DNA of 18,668 nucleotides from Acidaminococcaceae bacterium. Lineage in GTDB: Bacteria > Bacillota > Negativicutes > Acidaminococcales > Acidaminococcaceae. The notes beneath the pieces are model-generated. The model searched no databases. It was not told the origin of the DNA and saw only the letters and a list, made by a program, of their open reading frames with translations. The translations under genes and the position numbers were made by a program. Positions within the stretch are counted from its first letter, which is position 1, and each line of letters begins with the position of its first letter. The stretch spans positions 1 through 18,668 of the forward strand of contig JALCSJ010000021.1 in the NCBI GenBank assembly GCA_022653215.1, in the 5' to 3' direction. Shown here one piece after another: positions 1 through 6,989 of the stretch.

Positions 1-597
1 GGACAAAGTAAAGGCAATCAGACCGCCGGCAATAATTCCCGGCAAAGCCAAAGGCAAAGTAATATAACGAAAAGCCTGCCAGGGAGTAGCATATAAATCA
101 CTGGCCGCTTCTTCCAAATCAAAACGCCGTCCTTCCAGTCTGGCACCTACTGTAATGATAACAAAAGAAATACAAAAAGTTATATGCGCTAAAATCAAAG
201 TATTTTTCCCTAAAGGAATTCCCGTCTGAGAGAAAAGCACCAAGAGGGACAAACCCATAACAATTTCCGGAATTAAAATAGGCAGGTAAAGAAGACCATT
301 GATAACACCTTTGAATTTATAAGTGTAACGGTTTAAAGCAATAGCTGCCATGGTCCCTAAAGTAGTAGAAACAAAAGTAGAAATACAGGCAATAATCAAA
401 CTGTTGGTCAAAGCCTCAATAACACGGCGGTTATGAAGCAGCGCGGTATACCATTTAAACGTAAAACCTGTCCATACAGCATTCATTCTGGAATCATTAA
501 AAGAGTATAAAGTTAAAATTAACAGAGGCAGGTACAAAAATGCCAGAATGGCTAAAGAATAAGAAACCAGAACAGCACTATGCCAATTCTTTTTCAT
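1..597 (-). CDS. potC: Spermidine/putrescine ABC transporter permease PotC, C-terminus cut by window edge
   Basis: Inner-membrane permease subunit of a PotABCD-type polyamine importer. The minus strand reads open from an ATG at 597 to the left edge, giving 199 residues of a family usually near 260. It begins MKKNWHSAVLVSYSLA, followed by hydrophobic segments at about 8-31, 64-90, 100-122 and 134-150. The cytoplasmic EAA loop that docks on the ATPase is at about 162-187 (EEAASDLYATPWQAFRYITL). A run of G residues (complement of 606-611) serves as ribosome site 8 bases before the ATG. The gene overlaps the end of potB by 20 bases, so translation is probably coupled. The substrate-binding protein potD would be expected just off the left edge. 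Polyamine specificity comes from family resemblance and gene order, not from direct evidence. Confidence 0.9.
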   Translation of the reverse strand, partial: MKKNWHSAVLVSYSLAILAFLYLPLLILTLYSFNDSRMNAVWTGFTFKWYTALLHNRRVIEALTNSLIIACISTFVSTTLGTMAAIALNRYTYKFKGVINGLLYLPILIPEIVMGLSLLVLFSQTGIPLGKNTLILAHITFCISFVIITVGARLEGRRFDLEEAASDLYATPWQAFRYITLPLALPGIIAGGLIAFTLS

Positions 598-1435
598 TGT
601 TGGTTCCCCCCTTCTGTCCTTCCAGAACTTTGTAGTAGAGCATAATTAAAATCAGGGCAAGAACACCTAACACAATGGACAAAGCACTGCCAAAAGGCCA
701 ATCCCTGGCTGCCAGAAACTGATTTTGGATAATGTTGCCAATCAGGGCACTCTTAGCACCGCCCATAATATCGGGAACTACAAACATACCCAGAGAAGAA
801 ATGAAAACCAAAATGGAACCGGCGGCAATACCCGGAACCGTTAAGGGAAAAGTAATCTTCCGAAAAGCAGTCATAGGAGGAGCTCCTAAGTCACTGGCTG
901 CTTCCAAAAGACGTTTGTCCAACTGTTCGATGGAAACATAAATAGGCAGAACCATAAACGGCACAAGAGCATAAATCATACCCAGCATAACTGCATAGTC
1001 ATTATAGAGCAAAGCTAAAGGCTTGACGATTAGGCCCGCTTTCATTAAGAAGGTGTTGATAATTCCCTGGGATCTTAAAATAATAACCCAGGCATAGGAC
1101 CTGATTAAAAAATTAATCCAAAAGGGAATCATAACCATAATCAAACAGGGCTGCTGCCATTTTTTGGGCAAAAATGCAATAGTATAAGCTAAAGGGTAAC
1201 CCATTAAAAACGTAATGACCGTAGTGAATATGGCGGTGAAAATTGTTGTAATAAAAATCCGCAAATATAAAGACTCAAAGAATCTTTGATAATTGGCCAA
1301 AGTAAAATTAAAAATAACTTGACCGTAAGAATTGCGGGTGGCAAAAGAAACGGCAACAACAATGAGCATGGGCAAAGCAAAAAAGATGGCTAACCACATC
1401 ATGCCGGGGAGAACCAGTAATTTTCCTTTTTTCAT
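578..1435 (-). CDS. potB: Spermidine/putrescine ABC transporter permease PotB
   Basis: First permease subunit of the polyamine importer, partner of PotC. The frame is also open back to a GTG at 1468, but the ATG at 1435 is preferred. It forms an ATGA overlap with the potA stop codon and gives 285 residues, the usual PotB length. Membrane segments lie at about 8-30, 57-88, 97-120, 147-170, 200-222 and 248-270. The EAA loop is at 178-202 (EAASDLGAPPMTAFRKITF, then PLTVPG). A GGAG lies only two bases before the ATG, so initiation may depend on termination of potA. A potA-potB-potC order with overlapping ends is the standard arrangement for this operon. Confidence 0.9.
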   Translation of the reverse strand: MKKGKLLVLPGMMWLAIFFALPMLIVVAVSFATRNSYGQVIFNFTLANYQRFFESLYLRIFITTIFTAIFTTVITFLMGYPLAYTIAFLPKKWQQPCLIMVMIPFWINFLIRSYAWVIILRSQGIINTFLMKAGLIVKPLALLYNDYAVMLGMIYALVPFMVLPIYVSIEQLDKRLLEAASDLGAPPMTAFRKITFPLTVPGIAAGSILVFISSLGMFVVPDIMGGAKSALIGNIIQNQFLAARDWPFGSALSIVLGVLALILIMLYYKVLEGQKGGTNNEKELA

Positions 1436-2430
1436 TTCTCCACTATGACCTCGTCTTTTTTCTCCCACCAGACACCTACCCGAGTATCACATTTCCAGGG
1501 AATGGTGTCGTTTAAATATTGGTAGGCAACAACGGTATCATTGGAATTATCCATGCGGACATATATTTTATCAATGGTACCGCAAAAAACCACATCAACA
1601 ATTGTCCCGTATTTTACCTTGTTATTTCCGGCACTGGTTTCGTCTTCTTCTTTGCATAACTGAATCTTTTGGGGACGAATGGCCAATGCTTTATTCCCGT
1701 CTAAATCAAAGAAATTATTTTCACCGATAAAACTGGCTACGAATTTGGATTTGGGAGCATGATAAATAACATCGGGAGAAGCATCCTGCTCAAGAACGCC
1801 GTTATGCATTACAACAACACGGTCACTCATGGTCAAAGCTTCCTCCTGGTCATGGGTAACATAAATAAAGGTCAGTCCCAGACCACGTTGGAGATTTTTC
1901 AATTCCAGCTGCATCTTTTTCCGTAATTTATAATCCAGTGCGCCTAGAGGTTCATCCAATAAAAGAACTTTAGGATTATTGACCAGAGCTCTGGCAATAG
2001 CTACGCGCTGCTGCTGACCACCGCTCATCTGCAAGGGGCTTCTGGTACGGAAAGTTTCTAACTGTGTCAGATAGAGAACCTGATTAATGCGGGTTTCCTG
2101 CTCTTCCTTAGGCACTTTTTTCATGGTGAGGCCAAAACGAATATTGTCTTCCACATTCATATGCGGAAAAAGAGCATAGTTCTGGAATACCATGTTAACA
2201 TCACGCTTATAGGGAGCAAGGGAAGTTACGTCCTGGTCAGCCAAAAAAATCTTGCCGGAAGTAGGAGTCTCCAGACCTGCAATCATGCGCAAAAGTGTAG
2301 TCTTGCCACAACCACTGGGCCCCAGCAAGGTAATAAATTCTCCGTCGTAAATAGTGATATTAAAATCAGGGATTATAATATTATTACCAAATTTTTTGGT
2401 GATATGTTCTAAACGTACCATCTCTTCCAT
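1432..2430 (-). CDS. potA: Spermidine/putrescine ABC transporter ATPase PotA
   Basis: Cytoplasmic ATP-hydrolysing subunit that powers the PotBC permeases. All ABC motifs are present: Walker A GPSGCGKTT at 37-45, Q-loop Gln83, signature MSGGQQQR at 135-142, Walker B VLLLDEP at 155-161, D-loop GALD, and switch His193. The C-terminal part (about 235-332) is the TOBE/OB-like regulatory domain typical of importer ATPases of this class. At 332 residues it is somewhat shorter than E. coli PotA (378) but normal for Firmicutes. Two starts are possible, at 2430 and at the fourth codon (2421). The longer one is kept, although its GGAAAGG sits about 16 bases upstream. It is the first gene of the minus-strand operon. 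The ATPase assignment is very strong; the polyamine substrate rests on similarity and on the PotB/PotC neighbours. Confidence 0.92.
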   Translation of the reverse strand: MEEMVRLEHITKKFGNNIIIPDFNITIYDGEFITLLGPSGCGKTTLLRMIAGLETPTSGKIFLADQDVTSLAPYKRDVNMVFQNYALFPHMNVEDNIRFGLTMKKVPKEEQETRINQVLYLTQLETFRTRSPLQMSGGQQQRVAIARALVNNPKVLLLDEPLGALDYKLRKKMQLELKNLQRGLGLTFIYVTHDQEEALTMSDRVVVMHNGVLEQDASPDVIYHAPKSKFVASFIGENNFFDLDGNKALAIRPQKIQLCKEEDETSAGNNKVKYGTIVDVVFCGTIDKIYVRMDNSNDTVVAYQYLNDTIPWKCDTRVGVWWEKKDEVIVEK

Positions 2431-2467
2431 CTTTTAATTTTCACAACCTTTCCAATAAATTCAACTT

Positions 2468-2473
2468 ATTATA
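2468..2473 (-). promoter_or_regulatory. Possible -10 box for the pot operon
   Basis: The complement reads TATAAT about 38 bases before the potA start, inside the 141-base divergent region. No good -35 is seen at 16-18 bases (the best candidate, TTCGTG, is 19 bases away), so this is a tentative promoter. Confidence 0.4.
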
Positions 2474-2537
2474 GCATAATATAACAAAAACACACGAAAA
2501 AATACAGGAATTTACGAAAAATTTTCTTTTTATAGAG

Positions 2538-2543
2538 TATAAT
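2538..2543 (+). promoter_or_regulatory. Possible -10 box for the HD-domain gene
   Basis: A TATAAT lies 28 bases before the ATG at 2572. The nearest -35-like hexamers (TTTACG/TTACGA near 2511) are 20-21 bases away, which is too far for a strong promoter. A good ribosome site, GGGAGGG at 2561-2567, follows it. Confidence 0.4.
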
Positions 2544-2571
2544 GAAGTTATGTTGAGAAAGGGAGGGTTTT

Positions 2572-3795
2572 ATGAAGAAAAATACTGCTGAAATAGTTCT
2601 ACCGAAAGATTTATTGGAATTTATGTATGAAGCTGCTCATATTCAACGCTGGAATGACCATATTAGGCCCCAGGGTTTTACTGAACTGGATAAACAGGCT
2701 CACAAAATGATGATTCTTTATATTCTGGCCCGTTATGAAGAACAGGACCAGGGAGCTAAACTGGATTGGCAGGAATTAATCGAAGGAGGTATTTTTGAAT
2801 TCCTTCATAGAATTATTCTCACAGATATTAAACCGCCAATCTTCCATGAACTAATGAGACAAAGAGGGCCGGAGCTGAATAAATGGGTTTATACGGAAAT
2901 GGAACGGCGGATTCCGTCTTTAACCAATACAAAATTCATGGACAGAATGCAGATTTATTTTGACAAAAACACCCATCCCTTAGAGAAGAAGCTTATCAGC
3001 GCAGCTCATTATTTGGCAACGGAATGGGAATTTCGTATTGTCTATCATTTGAATCAAGGTATTTACGGCGTAGAGGAAATTAAGGAAGCCATTGCCGAAG
3101 AAGTAGAGGAATACAGCGATTTGGCAGGAGTACAAAAAATAGCCCTTAACAGTAAAACCAGAAAATTTGTGGATTTAATAGGAAAACTGCGCTTTCAAGA
3201 ACGCTGGTCCCAGTCCCCCAGAGTACCGGAAACCTCTGTAATGGGTCATGTACTGGTGGTGGCGGTTTTGTCTTATTTATGCGCCTTGTCGGTAGGGGCC
3301 TGCAAAGCAAGATTGGTTAACGATTTTCTCGGTGGTTTGTGGCATGATTTGCCGGAGGTTTTGACCAGGGATATTATTTCTCCTATTAAGCGTTCTGTGG
3401 AAGGCTTAGATGAAATTATTAAGGAAATCGAGCAGCGTCAGCTGGAAGAACAGATTCTGCCTTTGTTGCCCACAGAGTGGCATAAAGACATAATTAACTA
3501 TACGGTGGACGAATTTGATAATAAAATATTAGTAAAAGGGGAAAGACAGATTGTTAAAGGGGATATTACCGCCCAGTACAATAAAAACCGCTTTTCTCCC
3601 GTTGATGGGAAAATTATCAGGGGCTGCGACCATTTGGCGGCCTTTATGGAAGCCTGGTTATCCATTCAATATGGCATTACGTCCATTCATTTAGCCAATG
3701 CTGTTAAATCATTGCCGGAACAGTATGCAGGTAAGGTTGTGGGTGGTGTAAACTTTGGTAAAATTTATGCACAATTTGTTACAGAAAACAGTTAA
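2572..3795 (+). CDS. HD-domain phosphohydrolase, YfbR-like, with a second degenerate HD domain
   Basis: A soluble 407-residue protein. The C-terminal half carries a YfbR-type metal-dependent HD domain: RW at 211-212, His226 (in MGH), His258-Asp259 followed by LPEVLTRDI with Glu262 and Asp267, and a late Asp353 in GCDHLAAFME. These match the metal ligands and catalytic residues of bacterial 5'-deoxynucleotidases, so hydrolysis of a nucleotide monophosphate is plausible; the substrate is not known. The N-terminal half looks like a divergent second copy: RW at 26-27, His44, then FLHRIILTDIKPPI at 77-90 and AAHYLATEWE at 144-153. There the HD pair has become His79-Arg80 and the late Asp has become His146, so this half is probably not catalytic. 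The ATG follows GGGAGGG by four bases. It stands alone, divergent from the pot operon, with no clear terminator before gdh. Family YfbR proteins are about 200 residues, half this length. Confidence 0.8.
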   Translation: MKKNTAEIVLPKDLLEFMYEAAHIQRWNDHIRPQGFTELDKQAHKMMILYILARYEEQDQGAKLDWQELIEGGIFEFLHRIILTDIKPPIFHELMRQRGPELNKWVYTEMERRIPSLTNTKFMDRMQIYFDKNTHPLEKKLISAAHYLATEWEFRIVYHLNQGIYGVEEIKEAIAEEVEEYSDLAGVQKIALNSKTRKFVDLIGKLRFQERWSQSPRVPETSVMGHVLVVAVLSYLCALSVGACKARLVNDFLGGLWHDLPEVLTRDIISPIKRSVEGLDEIIKEIEQRQLEEQILPLLPTEWHKDIINYTVDEFDNKILVKGERQIVKGDITAQYNKNRFSPVDGKIIRGCDHLAAFMEAWLSIQYGITSIHLANAVKSLPEQYAGKVVGGVNFGKIYAQFVTENS

Positions 3796-3835
3796 AAAGC
3801 CCCTTTTTTTAAGGAAAAAAAGAAATTGCACGAAA

Positions 3836-3845
3836 TTGTATACAA
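3836..3845. promoter_or_regulatory. Perfect 10-bp palindrome TTGTATACAA upstream of gdh, candidate operator
   Basis: A perfect inverted repeat lies about 40 bases upstream of the gdh -10 box. The pattern resembles sites bound by GntR-family (FadR-like) regulators, which often recognise a TTGTnnnACAA-like core. No regulator gene is adjacent, so function is inferred only. Confidence 0.3.
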
Positions 3846-3878
3846 AATACAAAAAAGTATGCACAACTGCAGTTTTAG

Positions 3879-3887
3879 TGTTATAAT
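3879..3887 (+). promoter_or_regulatory. Extended -10 promoter of gdh
   Basis: TGTTATAAT is an extended -10 (TGn plus a perfect TATAAT) about 48 bases before the gdh ATG. The hexamer 17 bases upstream (ATGCAC) is a poor -35, which an extended -10 can tolerate. Confidence 0.6.
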
Positions 3888-3934
3888 GTACTCGTAAGGT
3901 TCACTAAACACTATATTTTAGGAGGCGTTACACA

Positions 3935-5176
3935 ATGAGTTTATTTGAAATGGCAAAGATTCCTATGGAAAAAGCAAGCAAGTTAATCAACCTGGATCCT
4001 AATGCAAAGGCTGTTATTGAGCAACCTGAACGCACAGTAGAGGTAAGCATCCCTGTTAGAATGGATGACGGTACTACAAAGGTATTTACCGGTTATCGTT
4101 CTTTGAACAGTACTATCCTTGGTCCTGGCAAAGGCGGCGTGCGTTTTCATCAGAACGTTTGCTTAGATGAAGTTAAGACTTTAGGTTTCTGGATGACCTG
4201 CAAATGCGCAATTGCCGGCTTGCCTTATGGCGGCGGCAAAGGTGGCGTTATCGTTGATCCTCGCAAAGTATCCACAGGCGAATTAGAAAGAATTACTCGT
4301 GGTTACATTGACAGAATTGCTCCTCTTATCGGCGAGAAGAAAGATATTCCTGCTCCTGATATGAACACCAATGCTCAAATCATGGCTTGGATGATGGATG
4401 AATTCAGCAAGATTAACTGCCAATACTGCCCTGGTTTCATTACCGGCAAAGCAGTAAGCATGGGCGGTTCTTTGGGCAGAACTTCTGCTACCGGCCGTGG
4501 TGTTATTACCGCAGTTTGCGAAATCTTAAAGAAAAAAGGCATTGCAATTAAAGATGCAACCGTAGCTATTCAAGGTTTTGGTAACGTTGGCAGCTGGACT
4601 GCTAAATGTGCTAAAGCTGCTGGCTTAAAGATTGTTGCTATCAGTGATATCAGCGGCGGTTTGGTTGATCCTAACGGCTTTGATCCTGATAAACTGGAAG
4701 CTTATGCTAAGACCAATAAAGGCGTTATCGCCGGCTATCCCGGTGCTAAAGCTATCAGCGGCGAAGCAGTTCTGGAACAAGACGTTACTGTTTTGATCCC
4801 TGCTGCTATGGAATTACAAATCACCGGCAAGAATGCTAACAACATTAAGGCTAAGATTGTTGTTGAAGCTGCTAATGGTCCTACCGATTCTGATGCAGAT
4901 GTTATCTTGGAGAAGAAGGGTATCCCTGTTGTTCCCGATGTTTTGGCTAACGGCGGTGGCGTAACTGTTTCTTACTTCGAATGGGTACAAAACCTGTACA
5001 GATATTTCTGGACTGAAGAAGAAGTTGTTGAAAGACAAGAAAAAATGATGGTTAAGGCCTTCAACAAGATTTATGATGCTGCTGAAAAGTATCATACTAC
5101 TATGCGTGTTGGCGCATACATCGTTGCTTTGGAAGCTTTGGCTGAACCTATTAAAATGCGCGGTATCATTGGCTAA
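3935..5176 (+). CDS. gdhA: Glutamate dehydrogenase (Glu/Leu/Phe/Val dehydrogenase family)
   Basis: Cytoplasmic enzyme interconverting glutamate and 2-oxoglutarate plus ammonia. At 413 residues it has the length of hexameric short GDHs. The substrate domain shows Lys66 in GPGKGGVRFH, Lys90 in MTCKCA, catalytic Lys102 in LPYGGGKGG and Asp142 in PAPDMNT. The Rossmann domain has GFGNVG at 214-219 and Asp238 at the end of the second strand (AISDISGG), which usually favours NAD over NADP. In glutamate-fermenting Negativicutes an NAD enzyme opens the hydroxyglutarate route, so a catabolic role is plausible. AGGAGG ends nine bases before the ATG. It is a single-gene unit between its own promoter and a strong terminator. 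Codon choice is notably uniform (CCT, GGC/GGT, GCT, CGT), unlike its neighbours, suggesting very high expression. The family also holds leucine and phenylalanine dehydrogenases, but overall form fits GDH. Confidence 0.92.
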   Translation: MSLFEMAKIPMEKASKLINLDPNAKAVIEQPERTVEVSIPVRMDDGTTKVFTGYRSLNSTILGPGKGGVRFHQNVCLDEVKTLGFWMTCKCAIAGLPYGGGKGGVIVDPRKVSTGELERITRGYIDRIAPLIGEKKDIPAPDMNTNAQIMAWMMDEFSKINCQYCPGFITGKAVSMGGSLGRTSATGRGVITAVCEILKKKGIAIKDATVAIQGFGNVGSWTAKCAKAAGLKIVAISDISGGLVDPNGFDPDKLEAYAKTNKGVIAGYPGAKAISGEAVLEQDVTVLIPAAMELQITGKNANNIKAKIVVEAANGPTDSDADVILEKKGIPVVPDVLANGGGVTVSYFEWVQNLYRYFWTEEEVVERQEKMMVKAFNKIYDAAEKYHTTMRVGAYIVALEALAEPIKMRGIIG

Positions 5177-5188
5177 TTAAAGGTTAAT

Positions 5189-5221
5189 AAGCAGACTATC
5201 GAATAGATAGTCTGCTTTTTT
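5189..5221 (+). terminator. Intrinsic terminator after gdhA
   Basis: A ten-base-pair stem, GCAGACTATC (5191-5200) with GATAGTCTGC (5206-5215), has a five-base loop and is followed by six T residues. It lies 12 bases after the gdh stop codon. Confidence 0.93.
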
Positions 5222-5280
5222 ATTTTGGCTTTATTATGGACTCTTTTTAATTTTTCTTCCTCAAAGCTATAGTTTCATTG

Positions 5281-5286
5281 TATAAT
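5281..5286 (+). promoter_or_regulatory. Probable -10 box for the secreted FG-GAP-like gene
   Basis: TATAAT lies 30 bases before the ATG at 5316 and downstream of the gdh terminator. The -35 is weak (TTCCTC, 18 bases upstream). Confidence 0.5.
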
Positions 5287-5315
5287 AAAGGAATAGAAAA
5301 ATTGGAGGTTATGGC

Positions 5316-6830
5316 ATGATTAAAAAAATTATACCTAAAAATTTTATAATTTTGGGTTTAGCAGGAATATTAAGTTTAGCTCTTTGCCCTGTGTCTGAGG
5401 GCGCAGAAGAGACAGATAGTCATAAGACCACAGAGCATAAGAATGTTGTGGCTACAAATGTGCCCGTAAAACTTAGGTCAAAACCAAGTATCAGGCTGGT
5501 GAATCCTGTGCTGCAAAGAGGAGAAATCCTCAGCCAGGTCAAGGATGATATAGATGGGGACGGAAAAGACGAAATCGTTATGCTCATGGGTAATTCGGCA
5601 GTGAATAAATCAAGCTATATGGGTGATTTATATGTAGTCAGCAAAGATCCTGCTACCGATAAAGTAAAAGGCTTTATAAGACCCAAAGATTTAGGTGGGT
5701 ATAATGCCTATTTATCCCTTACGGACGTAACAGGCAATGATGTGCAAAACATATTGATAACAGCACCTTCAGGTGGCAAAGAGGGTGTTAATGACTATAG
5801 AATTTTGGATTTCAGCGACAAAAATCCCAGAGAAATATTTACCAAAGATGATAATAGGGGAGTAAGTATGCAGGGAATTTTTTTGCCTGATTTCAAGGCA
5901 AGACTGTATTTCCCTTCGATAAGTAAAGAGGTCATTGTTGATCTGACCGACAAAAAAGAAACATATGAACATCTTAATGTTTACAATAAAGACGGTTCCC
6001 TAAAAGATTCGGGAATAGAACCTTTTATTTTGGGATTGGGCAGTTTAGTTACCCTGGATCTGAATGAAGATGGTATCGATGATGTGATTACAACCCAAAA
6101 GGTAGTGGGAACCACCAATGACGATGTGCTGGGCTATGTTCGGGCTGTCTGGGAATACAGAGCCGGAACCTGGCAGCAGAAGAAAGTTTCTTTTCAAACT
6201 AATCTTTATTCAAAAAAGACCTATAATACCAACCTGCCGGTTAAAGGCATGAGCGGTTATGAGATTACCAGCCAGAGTGCTCAATTAGACAACAATATAG
6301 TAATTTATCCCCGTTTTGTAAAAATAGTGGGACCTGAGCAATGGAAAATCAATTCCCAACTGGAAAATTTTGCCAAAAATGTATTGGATGAAGTGCGTAA
6401 GGGTGGTCAGGTAGAGCTTAACTATGAAATAAAATATGCCGGTAACAAATATGCCAGTGTTTTATTTAAAGGTACAGTAGTAAAAGAAAACCATAGTGCT
6501 CCTGTTTTAGAAGCATATAACTTCAACTTGGCTACAGGGGAAGATATGCCCCTGGATAAAATGGTAAGACCTTTTGGTGAATTCTGGAATCAGGTTAAGA
6601 ACATGCTTAGCAGGGAAAATATAGCTTTTACCAAAGATGATATTTATGGATATTATTATGACGGCAACGTTCTGGCTTTGCTATATAATGACGGGAAAGA
6701 GTTCGATGTGGAGCCCAAAGTGTACAGTACTTACTTAAGCAAGAATAAATTGCAGGAAAAAATAGTGACTGACCAGTCAATCAAAGAAAAAGAAAGCAAA
6801 AAAGAGAAAAAAGCAGAAAATGAAAAATAA
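5316..6830 (+). CDS. Secreted or envelope protein with FG-GAP/VCBS-like calcium-loop repeats, unknown function
   Basis: Not recognised as a named gene. The 504-residue protein starts with a signal peptide (lysines, hydrophobic stretch 10-24, likely cleavage after EGA at about 30), so it should act outside the cytoplasmic membrane. Two Asp-rich loops of the FG-GAP/VCBS or EF-hand kind are visible, DDIDGDGKDE at 77-86 and DLNEDGIDD at 248-256; such loops bind calcium in beta-propeller proteins. A third, weaker one is at 136-150 (TDVTGNDVQNILITA). The region about 360-480 (YNFNLATGEDMPLDKM, a late YYYDGNVLALLYNDG) resembles the DUF3298-type domain found in RsiV and some deacetylases; that link is tentative. 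The last 15 residues are almost all Lys and Glu. GGAGG lies seven bases before the ATG. It precedes the RND genes, but those have their own promoter. Confidence 0.65.
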   Translation: MIKKIIPKNFIILGLAGILSLALCPVSEGAEETDSHKTTEHKNVVATNVPVKLRSKPSIRLVNPVLQRGEILSQVKDDIDGDGKDEIVMLMGNSAVNKSSYMGDLYVVSKDPATDKVKGFIRPKDLGGYNAYLSLTDVTGNDVQNILITAPSGGKEGVNDYRILDFSDKNPREIFTKDDNRGVSMQGIFLPDFKARLYFPSISKEVIVDLTDKKETYEHLNVYNKDGSLKDSGIEPFILGLGSLVTLDLNEDGIDDVITTQKVVGTTNDDVLGYVRAVWEYRAGTWQQKKVSFQTNLYSKKTYNTNLPVKGMSGYEITSQSAQLDNNIVIYPRFVKIVGPEQWKINSQLENFAKNVLDEVRKGGQVELNYEIKYAGNKYASVLFKGTVVKENHSAPVLEAYNFNLATGEDMPLDKMVRPFGEFWNQVKNMLSRENIAFTKDDIYGYYYDGNVLALLYNDGKEFDVEPKVYSTYLSKNKLQEKIVTDQSIKEKESKKEKKAENEK

Positions 6831-6847
6831 TTGCTGAAAAACGGGAA

Positions 6848-6876
6848 TTGCAACTTGAAAAAAGTTAGGATATAAT
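6848..6876 (+). promoter_or_regulatory. SigA-type promoter for the RND efflux genes
   Basis: TTGCAA at 6848-6853 and TATAAT at 6871-6876 are separated by exactly 17 bases. They begin 18 bases after the upstream gene and leave a leader of roughly 105 bases before the adaptor ATG. No clear operator was identified in that leader. Confidence 0.75.
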
Positions 6877-6989
6877 ATACAAGATTTAGACTTTAGCTAT
6901 AACTATGTCTTTTTGGTAAAGTAGCTTAATCCAAAGAATTATTATCAGCTTAAAGTGAAAATAACTAGTTTGTGCAGGAGGTTGCAGTA

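Noticed and set aside
3796..3830. Possible terminator after the HD-domain gene
   Set aside because: The CCTT/AAGG pairing around the T tract is only four pairs with A- and T-rich flanks; it is too weak to call.
5316..5408. Lipoprotein signal at Cys24 of the FG-GAP-like protein
   Set aside because: The sequence before the cysteine is LAL, where a lipobox needs a small residue at -1; signal peptidase I cleavage after EGA is more likely.
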